Part shown: piece after piece, positions 1 through 11,290 of the stretch
Layout of the letters: each line of letters begins with the position of its first letter
Numbering within the stretch: the stretch's first letter is position 1
Source: Roridomyces roridus
Taxonomy: Eukaryota; Basidiomycota; Agaricomycetes; Agaricales; Mycenaceae
Length of the DNA: 64,000 nucleotides
Direction: 5' to 3'
Assembly (NCBI GenBank): GCA_029378245.1
Contig: JARKIF010000041.1
Coordinates: 1 to 64,000 of the forward strand
Program-made: the position numbers and the translations under genes
The notes under the pieces: model-generated
Seen by the model: the letters and a program-made list of their open reading frames with translations, nothing else
Told to the model about the DNA's origin: nothing
Databases searched by the model: none

Positions 1-657
1 TCTTGTTTCGAAAGGGGAGGACCGGAAGCGGAGGGGGGTATCCGCTACCTGGGGGTCGTTGCCGCCGGGGATCAGCAATTTGAAGCTGGGGGATCGATTC
101 GGCATTGGGAATAGAGCTCAGGTCCAGTTGCAGATCGTTGGCCTCGACTTGAAGTCGGGAGAATGACAGTATGTAGCACCAAGATAACCGGGCTCAGAGA
201 CCGCAAAGGGGCGCGATTGTGGCAAAGAAGCACAGCGGTCACATTGGCAGATGATCCACCGGGCTCGAAGCCGGTCCTGCATAGCTGGATGCGGGGTGCC
301 GACTCGCGGCGATGGGCGTTGCTGACAAGAAGGGTTGTCACGCCTGTGACATATATCGCGATCGGAGTGATGGCTGACTCTGTATCAATCAAACTCGGAC
401 CAAACTCCGACAGCGCGTTTTCCTGCGCTCAGTCGGCCTCATTTTAAATCGAGAGTGTTCCATGCTACTTAGTCGAGGAGGACTTTCCGAGTCAATCAAA
501 AAATCCAAGTGGAAACAGAAAAATAGTATACAGAACAATGCACACCGTTCCTTATTCCCAACGTAGCCCTGCCCTTATACCCAATACATAGAAGTTATAA
601 AGTAAATACGCCGTCCGTGCGACCAATTTCCCCTCCTTCCCCACCTTGTCCTGACCC
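1..657. other. left edge, no gene assigned
   Basis: Open frames exist on both strands between about 70 and 450. None shows a recognisable domain or a convincing intron-exon pattern. A real exon of a minus-strand gene running off the left edge cannot be excluded. Confidence 0.3.
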
Positions 658-1285
658 CTACATCGACGATACATCCAGGGAATCATCGAAAATCAAGTTC
701 AATCCCTGCACAGAGCCACGCGCTCTGAGCCTAGACCTCCGGAAGCCCGTCAAAATCTGCCTCCCGCGCAGCGTAGCGAGGCGAAAGCGCAGGTACTCGT
801 CACCCGTCGGCAACGTAACGGAGTAAGACATCATCTCGACGGTATCACCCTTTACCAACGACGTTTCCAAGGCCATCAAGACGAGGCCCGCGTCCACGTT
901 GAATGGGAGGCGGACGGGGTCGTTGATGATGTCGGCAGGGATCTCAAAGCGGGCGAATTCACCAAAGCCGTCTGGGAACAGGTGAGTTGTGGGTCAAATG
1001 GACGGTGGCACAACACTGACCGACTTGGATGGACCACGATGTCAAGGTGGTGCTGCCCCCGACACGTCGGAGGCTCATGTCGACCGGGACGCCCAGCCGT
1101 ATAAACTGCTGGTGCATGTCGGCGGAGTTGAACGGGAAATGCGCTGGAAGGTGTGTGTTCCGACTATGGATCGAGAGTTGGATGCGGAGGTGCCGCACGT
1201 ATCCTACGAGCGCTGCTCGTAGGAGGATCTTGGGGAGGAGTTGGAGAATATGGAGGTCGGTGGTCTGGTTGTGGGGTGCGTCCAT
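658..1285 (-). CDS. hypothetical protein, 192 aa, two exons
   Basis: Two minus-strand exons (1285-1021 and 971-658) join across a 49-bp GTCAGT...CAG intron and keep frame to a TAG stop, giving 192 residues. The ATG at 1285 is chosen because a TATAAAA box lies about 40 bp upstream and because the frame continues well past the intron. The protein has no signal peptide and no clear membrane helix. Its first 50 residues are Leu-rich and its middle and C-terminal parts look like beta strands. I recognise no family. Gene structure is reasonably sure; function is unknown. Confidence 0.55.
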
Positions 1286-1322
1286 GTTGGTTCGAGTATG
1301 AGTCTTGGGATGGGGAGGCGTG

Positions 1323-1330
1323 TTTTTATA
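1323..1330 (-). promoter_or_regulatory. TATA box of the 658-1285 gene
   Basis: TATAAAAA on the minus strand, about 40 bp before the proposed ATG. This matches the spacing of the TATA boxes of the secreted-protein genes in this window (about 45-55 bp to ATG). Confidence 0.5.
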
Positions 1331-1399
1331 CCCCAGGGCGGGAGACGACGCTTTGAACCTCCCCCCACAACAGAATGGAGCCACTCTTTCTCTATGCAT

Positions 1400-3833
1400 G
1401 TGACCCGTCGACTGGCCTCCCTGTCGGCTGACGCGTCTTTACGGCAAAACCAGTGCGTATTGGGCGTTGACTCGACTTTTTGGACGTCGATCAAAGAGAA
1501 GGGAGCATTATGGGAGGGCGGGCATGAAAATCCCGTAACGTTTCGCAGTGACGTCGTGTACTTTCCAAGAATACGAAGCTCGTCGGACACGCTGGGAAGC
1601 CACGTTTTCAGTAGACAATGAGCTCGAGGCGCAGGACAAAGGGGAGTCAATGACCGTGTGATCCGGCTGTGATCCAAAGGGAAATGCACAGGTTGGCGCT
1701 TTAAAGTCATTCGGAAGCCGAGGACGACCCGCGAGGAATTTGGTCTTGTTCCGAATGGGGTGCGACCGGTATCATGGTTATCTCAAAATGAATCGAGGGC
1801 AGACTCCTAGATTTGTATCCCAGGTACTTATGTAAAATGTGAAGGCAGAGGGTAAACACGACCATATAACACTGAGAGGCTGCTATATACAACTACTTAC
1901 TTGTTCGTCAGTTGTATATAGTCTGGTCCCGAGACTAAGAGGCTGCCAGCGCTGCGCCCAGCGCCGGAGAGTCGAGGTGACAAAAGGACTGGATAGAGGC
2001 AGCCGAGTACGGGCACCGGGGCAAGGAAGCCAACTTCGAGATTCGTCTCACTTGGAGCTTTCGGGGTGTCGAGAGCTGAGCTCGTTGCTGAGGGCTGAGC
2101 AGTGTTGCGGCTGCAGTGAGCGCTGGCAGGGTGCACGCAATGCTGCCGAGTTGAAATGCCATCCAGATGAACAGAAGAGGGATGGGAAGACCGCGAACAG
2201 TGGCCTGAGGTTGCGTTCGAGACACGGTGGTTGCTGACAAGAGGAGCATCAATCATCACGTGAGCATGATCAGTAGAGCACAGCCTCACCGACACCAAGA
2301 GTCAAGACTAAAGTCAAGTTAGAGACGTCAAAGTACGCTACTGAGCTCAATCTACTCATCCGCAGGACTCTTTTGGTTGGACCATCCTCAGGGAGAACAG
2401 AGAAGACCGTCTCCTATTGAATGATCATTGATGAACAATCACGATAATTTCTTGATAATTTCACGATTCACTTGAACATTGGTTACTGCTCAAAAATCTT
2501 CCCTGCTGAGAGCTCGCGGCCCACAATTGACGCGCTCCATCGCGCATGGTCCGCACTTGCCCACAATGCAAAGTTTGTGGATTGCGCTCGCACCATGGTA
2601 CATAGCAGAGAGCAGACACAGAGTCAGAAGAGTTGGGAGGATGCCGAGGCCACCATCAGCCCGGGCGGCAGCCTCGGCTCCCGACGCAACACAGGGTTTC
2701 AGCGCGGACGGGTGGGTGGGACCCTTCCGGCTTATTCCCATGTTGGTCAGTGAAGTGTTAGTCAAGTTAGTATGATGGTCCAATCTATAAATTATCAGTA
2801 ACAATTAGTATGTTAGCAAATCTACATTAGCATGTTGAATATGCATGTAAGTAATAAAAGGGTGGGCAGGGTGGGCAAAAAGAACGGCGCCGCCGAGGGC
2901 GACGATGCCAGCGTGCGAGGTGGCTCAAGACAAAGAGCAACGTAACAACGTGATGTGGTGACGGTTGCTGATCCACAAACTCGGTTTTGTGGAGCACTCG
3001 TGCCTCACACTCCGTCAAACCATCAAATTGTGCTGGAAGCAACCTCGATTCGGGGTCCATCATAAGACTTGGAGCAATCCCCCATAATCGAGACTCAAAC
3101 ACCACGAGGAAATTCCCAGATTGAGGAAAACGCCATGGGGTACCCTTTTTATGTTTGTCTCCCTCGACCCGGAATTAGACTTGAGTTACAACTTACTTGA
3201 TTTGGAACAACAGCTTTTCCCGGCGAGCGTCAAGCAATTTGCTCAAGGGATCAAATTTGTGGAAACGGACTCCATTCCCGTCGGAAATGGCAGTTACTCG
3301 AAGAGACCAAAAAAGTTCCATTCTTCGAGAGCTATACTCGACCCCGAACGGGCACAGTTGCGCATGCCCCAACTTTCCATCGGGACGACTCTGGAGTAGC
3401 GTGCTGGTTGAACGGGAGCGTCAGAGGAGGGGAGGAGTCAAGGCCGGCAGAAAGGAGGAGGGCCGAGGGACGGGCAGAGCCAACACAGAAGTCATTGCCC
3501 GAGAGTTCCGAAGCAAGGAGAAAAGATGAATTCCGAGTCGAAGGTAATTACTTACAAACAGCACGCGTTGGAGCACGATAGTGAGTGTACTTTGGATCTG
3601 GATTGTAAAAAAATGGGTTTTACTATGATTATGGTCCGGACCAAAATTGAACTGGCTCACTGCGAACTAGCCGGGACCATGGTCATTAACCGAGAGCGTT
3701 ACAGCTTCAACGTTGCCGGAATTCGAATCGTGGCCACATCGGACTTGAGCTTGTCCGCGCGGGCCAACGTCAACGCTGTACAGATAAGATGTATCCAACT
3801 CACATCCGAAGCCGTAGGCTATGGTATGTGCAG
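1400..3833. other. gene-poor spacer
   Basis: Several open frames of 90-140 codons lie here on both strands, for example a minus frame at 1935-2252 with a hydrophobic stretch and a plus frame at 3526-3951. None has a recognisable domain or a consistent splice pattern. I see only the hairpin at 1883-1921. Confidence 0.4.
1883..1921. repeat. perfect 12-bp hairpin
   Basis: CTATATACAACT at 1883-1894 is exactly inverted at 1910-1921 with a 15-nt loop. It stands in a 2.5-kb stretch (1400-3833) with no supported gene. It could be the ends of a tiny element or a cruciform; nothing nearby decides. Confidence 0.4.
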
Positions 3834-5416
3834 TCAAACAAAATACAAAATCGTCAACGCACGCTTCTCCAACTCCAGTACGGCAGCACTATACACGCCC
3901 AAGGGCATATCCGCGCTGCAGATCCGTATGTTCCGCACGCGCCTCCCATAGTAGCCACTTTGAACAACGCCATCCCTCTCCCGACACGCATCAACGAAAC
4001 TCGTCGACACGTGGGTCGTATCGAGGCCATATCCCGAGAACGTAAGCTCTGGAGACATCCTGAGGGTGCGCGCGGCTGGAATCATCGTGGGTATGACGGA
4101 GAGTTTGTGCCACTCAGGGCGAGCAGATCCTTGTGGTAGATAAAAGAAATACGAATGCAGCTCGGATAGAAGCGTATCTTCTTCAAGCTGCGAAGGCTGA
4201 CCCCACAAGATCGCTTGCAGGCCCGTGCGCCGCAGTGGCAGATTGGGGATGTTGGAAGACATGTGGAGGGTCACACGGTAGGCGTCCCAAAAGATGGGGT
4301 GTTTGTACACGCGCAGCTCGAGGCCTTCCGATTTGTGAGCGCTTGCGAAGGGGATGGTTTCGGTTATGATTTGGTGCGCGATGTCCCACGGCATCGGGTC
4401 CCAGCTGGTTGGAAGGTCTTGGATGAGTTTCCAGCGGAGTGAGGATAGGGCATAAACGCTCAGGAAGCGTTTGTTAGCGAAATCGCGATTTGCACAGGTG
4501 ATTGCGATGTGTCCCGGAAGGAGCGATGCCTGCAGCTATGCAGGAGTGAAATTATCAGCATGCCGAGTCGATGTCTGTATAATCCTCACCGCCCCAGTCG
4601 GAGCCCTCATCCACGCATAAGTCTTCTGGCGCCAGTTTCCGACGAAGAGGATCTCTGGCCATAAACACAAGAGAAATAGATCGCCAAGGAGCGTTGTTCT
4701 GGATGAGTTTTGGATGTGTTCCGGCAGTGGCAGCCGTAGAACATCTGTCGATTCGCCAGTGAGGAGATTGACCTCTATGATTTGAATGGATCTCGTACTG
4801 TGGCAAGTCAATTACCGCATATACCAAGTATACGACACTCACTTCGTTGCGCTGAGTACATGGAAGATGACCATCGCCGTATCCTCGTGACTGTCGGAAA
4901 TCTCGACTGACCAAGCCGAGATTCGGTACCCAAGACGCCAAATACACCGCGCAGTCGGCCCCACCTCCCAGATCGTCAACTCGTCACCGCCGTCAAGGCA
5001 CAAGGTAAAGTACTTCCCTCCGGGGAGAAGCCGGACTGACGGGTTCTCCCCGGGATTCTGATTCTCTGGGAAGCACACGAGGACCTCCCGCTCAAGCTGC
5101 GGTCCCGGCTTGTGCGTCGGAGACCACGTCTTGAGTCCGAGAACCATCCGTTTGGCCATGTCGATGAGTTGATCCGTGCTACAGTCCTCCAGGTGTACCT
5201 CCGGATCAGCGTCGATGATCCGCGACATGCGAGTTGGTGGATGAGGATGATCCAGAGCTGTTTCGAGAGAGCGATGTAGCGACAGAGTTTATTCACCTGC
5301 GGAAAGTTAGAGACTGTGAACGGAGCGAGGTGTCGACGTGCGCGAGAAAAGCAAAGGACGGTATGGATGTCGGAGTATGCGAGGACATCCGCGTGGACGT
5401 GGTCGTTGAGATGCAT
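3834..5416 (-). CDS. F-box-type protein with propeller-like body, possible frame break
   Basis: Three minus-strand exons (5416-4843, 4797-4590, 4535-3834) join with consistent phase. The N-terminal part (HADVLAYSDIHTVLCFS, then LSKQLWIILIHQL) looks like a degenerate F-box, the module that binds SKP1 in ubiquitin ligases. The body has the acidic linker and repeated beta-strand pattern (LLPGGKYFTLCLDGG, then ISAWSVEI) seen in Agaricomycete F-box proteins with a propeller-like C terminus. The F-box stretch and the body are in different frames, meeting near 5215-5235. Either a short insertion or deletion lies there, or translation starts at the in-frame ATG at 5228, or an 80-nt intron restores frame. 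From 5228 to the stop at 3834 the frame is intact. Substrate and function are unknown. Confidence 0.65.
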
Positions 5417-5555
5417 GAAGGATGGGGGCCCTAACAGGGACCGACGTGGCACGATTACTATATTGTCGCGATATGCACAGCCCGACTGCGGCGTTATCAG
5501 GAGAAGCATGAGAAGAGACCCACGTGGTGGAATCCTCAATTGAGAAGTGAAAGGG

Positions 5556-6540
5556 TTACAAGAAAGTACTGAATTTGGGGATCTTAGCAATGACGTCCTC
5601 GATGCGCTTGCGCCAGGCAGCGAGATCGTCTTTGCAGCAATCGCGCATTGCAGAGTTGTAGTTGTAGTTGTTCCTGTACCTTTTGATGTTTTCCTGGTCC
5701 TGGGCGATATCGAACACCTGATCCAGTGCGCGCAGAGTGTGGATACCTGCACCGAGCCGCTTGCTACAAGCCAACGAGTAAACGAGCCAGTGGTCATCCC
5801 CTTTGCACGCAGCTCCAGATCCGTGGATGTGGCCGCTATGACCGGATGGTGCGAGGGCGACTTTTTGAAGGACTTCAGTCCATTCGGCTACATACTGCGT
5901 CTGTCAGATGAGAGTTAGGCAGGATTTGTCAAGACGGTGATGTTAAAACGCACCCAGGGAAGGACGAGATACGGAGGAAGCATCTTGATGACGTCCACGG
6001 GCTTCATGGCAATCATCATGGGCGCGACCTCGGAGACGAGATAGGGATAGTCATGGGTGGCAGCGTACACGGCGACCTCAACCGGGTGGTCGTGAACCAT
6101 ATCCCTGGAAATCACCCGTCAGTGTCAGCGAAATCAAACCCAGATCGGAGACATCACCTCAGTCGAATGTGGCATATATTCATGGCAGGAAATACCTGAT
6201 ACTTCTCGGACGCCTCGGCAAGCGGGTAGAGAACTTCGAAGGGCGTGGTGTCCAGCGCAGGATGACGTTGGGGATACATGAATTGAAAGAGTAACTCGAG
6301 GGTACCCGAGGTCTCTATGAGCTCAACAACCTCACCCCGGGTTGGGATCTCCGCCGGGGGGAAGGCGTCGGCGCAGACTTCGAGATTTTTGCGGTGTATC
6401 TGAAATAGGACGCCGTCCGACGATCTGAAGATGACGTCCGCGTCCTCTGAATTGACTGGGCATCGTGGTCAGATGGGGGGAGGCACGGAAGACTCTGCAT
6501 GCGCACATTTGTGTGAAACAAGGACCTTGACCGTGGTCAT
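5556..6540 (-). CDS. BTB/POZ domain protein
   Basis: Exons 6444-6158, 6104-5954 and 5900-5556 join in phase through 53-nt introns (5901-5953 and 6105-6157) to 260 residues. A short first exon (ATG at 6540) would add a few. Residues 1-90 are a BTB fold: DADVIFRSSDGVLFQIH, then LLFQFMYPQRHP and YPLAEASEKYQVFPAMN. The C-terminal part is helical with several Cys and ends KIPKFSTFL. This is the common Agaricomycete class of short BTB proteins without a BACK-Kelch tail; BTB domains mediate dimerisation or recruitment to CUL3 ligases. It lies 140 bp upstream of the F-box-type gene on the same strand. Family call is firm, partner unknown, first exon uncertain. Confidence 0.8.
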
Positions 6541-6811
6541 TCGGTGATGCTCAAAACGTTGATGAGGTGAAAGGACAAAGGGTTCGAGGGCAAACAGATG
6601 TCAATATTGATGTCACATTGCTGCCCATCAATCAATGAATCATCCCGCTCGGCATTTCGGCAGCTCCATTCGTCGGAGCATCGGCATCGCCGTGTGATCG
6701 TTGATCTTTGACTGGAACTGCGCGGACTTGCAGGCCGCGTCCAAGTGGAGTGCCGAGATGGCGGCCAAGTGCCCGTCTACACAGTGGGGGCTTGAGCCTC
6801 CTGGGGATTCA

Positions 6812-6964
6812 TTTCTTTCTGCCTAGGGAACTAAGCGCTGGTCGTGAAGATATAGATCACCGTCTGTAACTTGACTTGAAGTTTGCAAAGGCCCTGCCAG
6901 GCTTATCCCACCGAGTCACAACGTCACTTTCCGGGTTTTGGTACTCTTCAAAGTGAAATCAGAT
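6812..6964. repeat. dispersed repeat R1, copy 1
   Basis: About 150 bp closely matching 48184-48352 in the same orientation, from TTTCTTTCTGCCTAGGG to GAAATCAGAT. Copy 2 carries a few short insertions. There is no coding content and no clear terminal inverted repeat. Flanks differ between copies, so it behaves as a mobile or duplicated short element. Confidence 0.75.
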
Positions 6965-7461
6965 GTGGACTGTCGGAATGGATCAAAATGAGTAAGTAAA
7001 GGCCACCAGTATCCGCGGACTCACCCGAACAACACCCGAAGGAAACAATAACAATACAAGGGCGTGTATTTTGGGGTGGATGCTAATCATACGACAAGGC
7101 GATGCTGCCCAGCCGTTGTTGAACAGAGCAGGGCGGTGCGGATCTGCCATCCGCCCCACTTTGTATCTGCGTCGAACGAAGTACTAGTGTTGGGATTCAG
7201 AAAAGAACGAGGTCGAGGGAACGTGTCGATATTGGGTTGACAGAATTCAACCGGTGAGGAATTTCTTGGATTAAGTTGGATACGCGTCGAGTCAACACAT
7301 CAGACGGGTCAAGGAAGCCCGTAGGACGCGCGGGACGCGCCGTGGTTTCGGGCTTATTGTCTGAGTCAGAGATCGGGTCCGAAGGAATCAGAACACTTCA
7401 TTGCAACTTGTAGTTTGTTTGCCATACCATTGTTCTCGGAGAGTATTTAAGGCAGCCTTTA
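6965..7461. other. spacer without gene
   Basis: I see no open frame with a recognisable product between the repeat copy and the MITE. Confidence 0.4.
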
Positions 7462-7829
7462 CAGCTGTTTGCAGGTATAATGAGACTTGTCAAAAAAAGA
7501 AGTATATGTAGATCTCAGATTGAAATGGTCATATCTCACTCAATTCTGAACCAATTCGCTTGAATATATTATCATTGTGATGCCACGAGTTAGGGCTTCA
7601 ATTTCATACCAAAATCACGTGGTATCCCACCGATATGAAACTCGGTTGATTTTTAAAGCGTGTAATAATGCAGGTTGTTAGATACCGTATTGAAGCCCTT
7701 CTTCGCCGCTTCTCAATGATATAGTTTTCATGTTAATTGGTTGAGGATTGAGTGAGGTACGATTGATTCAATCTGGCATGTACATATGTTTCTTTTTTTG
7801 ACAAGTCTCATTGTACATGCAAACAGCTG
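7462..7829. mobile_element. MITE with about 95-bp inverted arms and TA duplication
   Basis: The first about 95 bp (from CAGCTGTTTGCA at 7462) are an imperfect inverted copy of the last about 95 bp (ending TGCAAACAGCTG at 7829). TA lies directly outside both ends (7460-7461 and 7830-7831), the target duplication of Tc1/mariner-type elements. The 368-bp element has no transposase. It ends 150 bp before the ATG of the glycine-rich gene and may affect its promoter. Confidence 0.8.
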
Positions 7830-7978
7830 TAATCCGAGCGATCCACTCTCTCTTCCCCCGCATTTCACTACACAAAGGAAGCACAGCCACCGCGTGCTTT
7901 TGTATCCTAGACCTATAAGTCGTAGCCTCAAGAAGCAGAGCATCCACCTACTGCTCACGAGTAGTACCCGCAGAAATG

Positions 7979-9146
7979 ATGTCCCTCAAGATCAACGGTA
8001 CGGTGTCTATCCCTCTTCCTTCAGTGATCATGACTGTTGCATGCAGGAGGCATAGGCGGTGCAGGAGGACGCAGCCCCAACGTAGGGGGCAAAGGTGGCC
8101 GTGGTGGAGGACCACGACGTCAAAGTAACCCAGAGTTTGGAGCTTACCGGTACGTACGATGGCACGAGCTGAATTACACGTTGAATTCACAAGTGGTCAA
8201 GGGGGAATCGGGGGCGCCGGCGGCGAGGGAGGAAACCTGGGCGGCGAGGGCGGACACGGCGAAACCGCTGATATGACTGAGCCGCTCCTTTCCGAAGACG
8301 AACTGAACTCGTTGCCGCCACGCATGGACCTCAAGACATTCTGCGACGAGTACGGTATCGAGACTGCTATACAGTGCCAGTCGGCACTTCTCCGACACCT
8401 GTCATTCACCATCAAGGATTTTTTTGTGCATTTTCTCGTATTTATTTTTGGAAGCAAACCGACCAAAAGAATGCGATTGAGACCCTGATTTCATTTTTTC
8501 CCACGGTGTTTCACTTTTTAGAGGTCTGAAAAAATTCCAACCGCTGTTTTTGGGGTTGTCTGGCCCGGGCTGGCCTCCAATTCACCAGATATGTTGCTCC
8601 AGGGCAGCCCCCTTGACCCAGGAAAGTCCTGCCAGCCAATGTGGAAGGGTACCGGGTCAACATCGGCAGCCGAGCCGAGTGGCACGTGAGCGTAACCCTA
8701 AATTGATCGGATCAAACCGACAGTTAGCAGTAATTGATCGGATCATTAGGATTTGTTTCACTTTTTCCGTCGTGAAAAAACAAAATGTTGTCCGATGGAC
8801 CTGAGGACCACAGGGTATGTTCTTGGGCCTCCTTAGATATGTTTCCAACAGTTTTTGAGTCCATTGAACCCCGGACCAAAATGTAATTAGTGGTCGAAGA
8901 TTTGATAAACATCCCTGCCAAATCAGGAACCGTGATGTGGTGACGGGCACTGTATATGCAAAGCTCGGTGCCGAAGGATATAGAAATGTCTCCGCTGCTG
9001 CGAACGCCTCGCCGCTGATGCTGAAGGATGATTGTGGGCTGAAGAGCGGGCACATCAATGAGTTGAAGACGGCGATGAAGGTGTTGATCAAGAAGCTGGA
9101 GAATGTTGGGAGAATGAGGCGGAGTAGATACCAAACCTGGCATTGA
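7979..9146 (+). pseudogene. glycine-rich protein gene split by a MITE
   Basis: Exons 7979-7997, 8047-8149 and 8194 onward join in phase. The protein begins MSLKINGGIGGAGG and carries two Gly-rich blocks, then an acidic helical part (LSEDELNSLPPRMDLKTFC). At 8371 the frame enters a 581-bp TA-flanked element and soon stops (8488). The frame resumes exactly after the element at 8955 with AKLGAEGYRNVSAAANA and LKSGHINELKTAMKVL, ending at 9146. Removing the element and one TA gives one open frame of about 150 residues. Gly-rich heads joined to such helical tails occur in Agaricomycete proteins of unknown function. The present allele encodes only a truncated protein. Confidence 0.75.
8372..8952. 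mobile_element. TA-flanked MITE inside an exon
   Basis: 581 bp bounded by CAGTGCCAGTC and, inverted, CAGTGCCCGTC, with TA on both sides (8370-8371 and 8953-8954). There is no transposase frame. It contains a short direct repeat AATTGATCGGATCA at about 8701 and again about 30 bp on. The insertion point is coding, and excision with one TA restores the frame of the glycine-rich gene. Ends and TA fit a nonautonomous Tc1/mariner-type element. Confidence 0.85.
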
Positions 9147-9386
9147 GGCCATTGCTTCCATGGGCCATGGCAGAAACGACTCCCTTTGTATTGCGGAGTT
9201 CAAACTGATGGTTTGCTTAGTTCTATCTGAATTTCCTCAATTGAAGGGCAGGCGAGAAAACAGATGCCGACGCAGCCGAGCTAGCCATTGTCATTCAATG
9301 AGCTAGATAATTGATAAGTACATACGACGGTGCATGCGGATGGACATCATGCCCATTGCCGAAGGACTTCGGAAGGATGGAGGCAG

Positions 9387-9986
9387 TCAATCAACGGCTA
9401 ACTGTCGACAGGCGAAGAACAGCACCGCGGCCCGCTCTGGATTAACGCAGGTCCAAAATTGATCCGACCTATATTCCGACTGATGTACACATCGAGGGGG
9501 CTGCCATTCTGATCGCCGACTCACCGTGGTAGCGAAAACAAGATTCATCGGCAGTTCTTTGATGAAGACAGATTCATAAAGAACGATTCCTAAACAAGTA
9601 GGAATCGTAACTAGTGTGGGTGGTGTTTCTTGGAATTTTTGAATGAAACCAGGGAACATGATCAAGCTTGACAATTCCATCACGAGTTGAAAGATCGGCG
9701 CTGGTCTGTGCTGGCAGTGCAGCCGTCAGATAGCAGCTGACGGCTTGTGCAACAATTACCTGATCGCCACAACTCCTGTTGCAATCCCGATTCCCAGAAT
9801 CAATAGAGCTGCAGAGGGTGTCAAAAACAATCCTTCGGCAAAAGGATGCAATGTCCGAACCGGCTTACTACATCCGCTTACCAATTTCGAGGCGGACCCA
9901 TCCGGCATCACCCTCGGTTGAGACGGATGAACCCAAAATGGCAAGTGTCCGGCCAATTCGGGGCGCATGACCGTGATCCGTGACAT
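9387..9986 (-). CDS. small membrane protein, 166 aa
   Basis: Exons 9986-9760, 9705-9525 and 9479-9387 join in phase to 166 residues. A strong membrane helix (TPSAALLILGIGIATGVVAI) lies near residues 55-75. A weaker hydrophobic stretch follows in exon 2 (ELSSLIMFPGFIQ, then IPTCLGIVLYES). An in-frame upstream ATG at 10010 would add eight residues. It starts only 62 bp from the divergent hydrolase gene, so the two may share a promoter. I do not recognise the family. Confidence 0.5.
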
Positions 9987-10048
9987 TATGACCTTCTCTC
10001 CTCTTCCCACATACGGGCCTTATTACAACTACTTGCCTCTGCTCTCCC

Positions 10049-10670
10049 ATGTCTCCCAAATCCTTCCGCGAAATCGTCGGGGCTCCCCCGTCCACAGCCA
10101 CGACCAAAGACTCTGTCCTCGTCAATCATCGACGCCCAAGGCGAATACGCCGACGGCCTGCTCGCAGTTACCAGCATCGCCTCCTCGCTACCCTCCTCGA
10201 GAAATACCGTTCCAGTGGCGGCGCTGTAGCCCATGTCGTGCACATCACTCCTGAAGGGGCGCCCGTCTTCACACCCAAGACTGCGCTCGCCGAGGAATTC
10301 GACGAGCTCCAACCCGCGGAGGGCAGCAGCACCGAGTTTGTGGTACCGAAACGATTCCCAGGATGTTTCGCGGAGACGACACTCAAGTCTCAAATCGACA
10401 AGACGGGACTCAAGAAGGTCGTGTTGACGGGATACATGGCACATGTCTGTGTGAGTACGACGGCGCGCGAGGCCTATCAGCTGGGATACGAGGTTTTGGC
10501 TGTCGAGGATGCGATTGGGGATCGGGATATACCGGGAGCGACGGGGGAGGAGGTTACCAAGGTGCGTGCCAGTTGAAACTTAGCTCCCTCGCTGATAGTC
10601 TTGGTAGATGGTGCTGGCAGAGCTCGGGGACGTATTCGCGACGGTTGTCAAGAGCAGCGATATCCAGTGA
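10049..10670 (+). pseudogene. isochorismatase-type hydrolase with two compensating frame changes
   Basis: Exons 10049-10561 and 10608-10670 give an open frame of 191 codons. Most of it matches the isochorismatase/nicotinamidase-like fold: LLEKYRSSGGAVAHVVH, TPKTALAEEFDEL, the nucleophile region TGYMAHVCVSTTAREA and AIGDRDIPGA. Between about 10122 and 10180 the open frame reads a basic, unrelated peptide. The next frame over the same bases reads IIDAQGEYADGLLAVTSIA, the expected segment with the catalytic Asp. An extra A at about 10124 and a later loss near 10180 explain this. The annotated frame thus keeps Lys and Cys but lacks Asp. It is either a decayed gene or carries sequencing errors. 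Confidence 0.75.
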
Positions 10671-10879
10671 CGGACTCTTCTGGCTGTCTGTATCTGCTAG
10701 TGGAGGAATCTTACACTGTCCCTCTTCCTAGACAAGGCCAATCATCGAAAGCAAGGCTCTAACCCGTTCGATTCCGAGTTGAGCAATACATAGTAGCTCG
10801 TTTGTCTCCTCGCTTTTTTGCTTGGTCCTTCCTGGCTGGCTCTCAGTGAATGGCTTCGGATGCGGGCTTCAAACATTTT

Positions 10880-11290
10880 TAATATGCGCCCTCCAGATGG
10901 GCCCGCACGGACAAACTAAACTTTTATATTGGGGCCGGATTCTCTGGGATTGTTGACGCCGATGATAGTCTTTGCTAAGTCTGTACGTGGGGCTCTAATG
11001 GCTGTGGTCTTTTCAATTTCCTGGTGAGCCCGTTCGATTCTGGCCCGAGGGATTGTCGCGCAGACACTGAATGTTTTATGAAAATGCTACTAAAATTGAT
11101 TCGTCGCGTTGTTCAATCTCATTCCTTCCGGTGTGCGTCGTCGGGTCCTGACGTGTTGGTTTTACCCGCGTGGACTTGACACGTCTGAATCCTCAGCTCC
11201 TTTCTCTGACCATCTGGCGCCGTCCCCCTGCTTCTGACACTCCCGCTGAACCCGCACGCAGAACTCTAGGAGTCGAGTTCGGACTTAGCT
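10880..11290. repeat. dispersed repeat R2, copy 1
   Basis: About 400 bp related to about 16040-16410, sharing CCTCCAGATGGGCCCGCAC at the start and TCTCTGAC...TGAACCCGCACG near the end, with a diverged middle. A GTTCGATTC sequence inside resembles a Pol III B box, so a SINE-like origin is possible but not shown. The region also contains no supported gene. Confidence 0.6.

Noticed and set aside
1935..2252. 105-codon minus ORF with a hydrophobic segment
   Set aside because: Also open on the opposite strand, no recognisable family and no promoter or intron signals.
3526..3951. 141-codon plus ORF near the F-box-type gene 3' end
   Set aside because: No recognisable domain, and its end overlaps the well-supported terminal exon of the minus-strand F-box-type gene.
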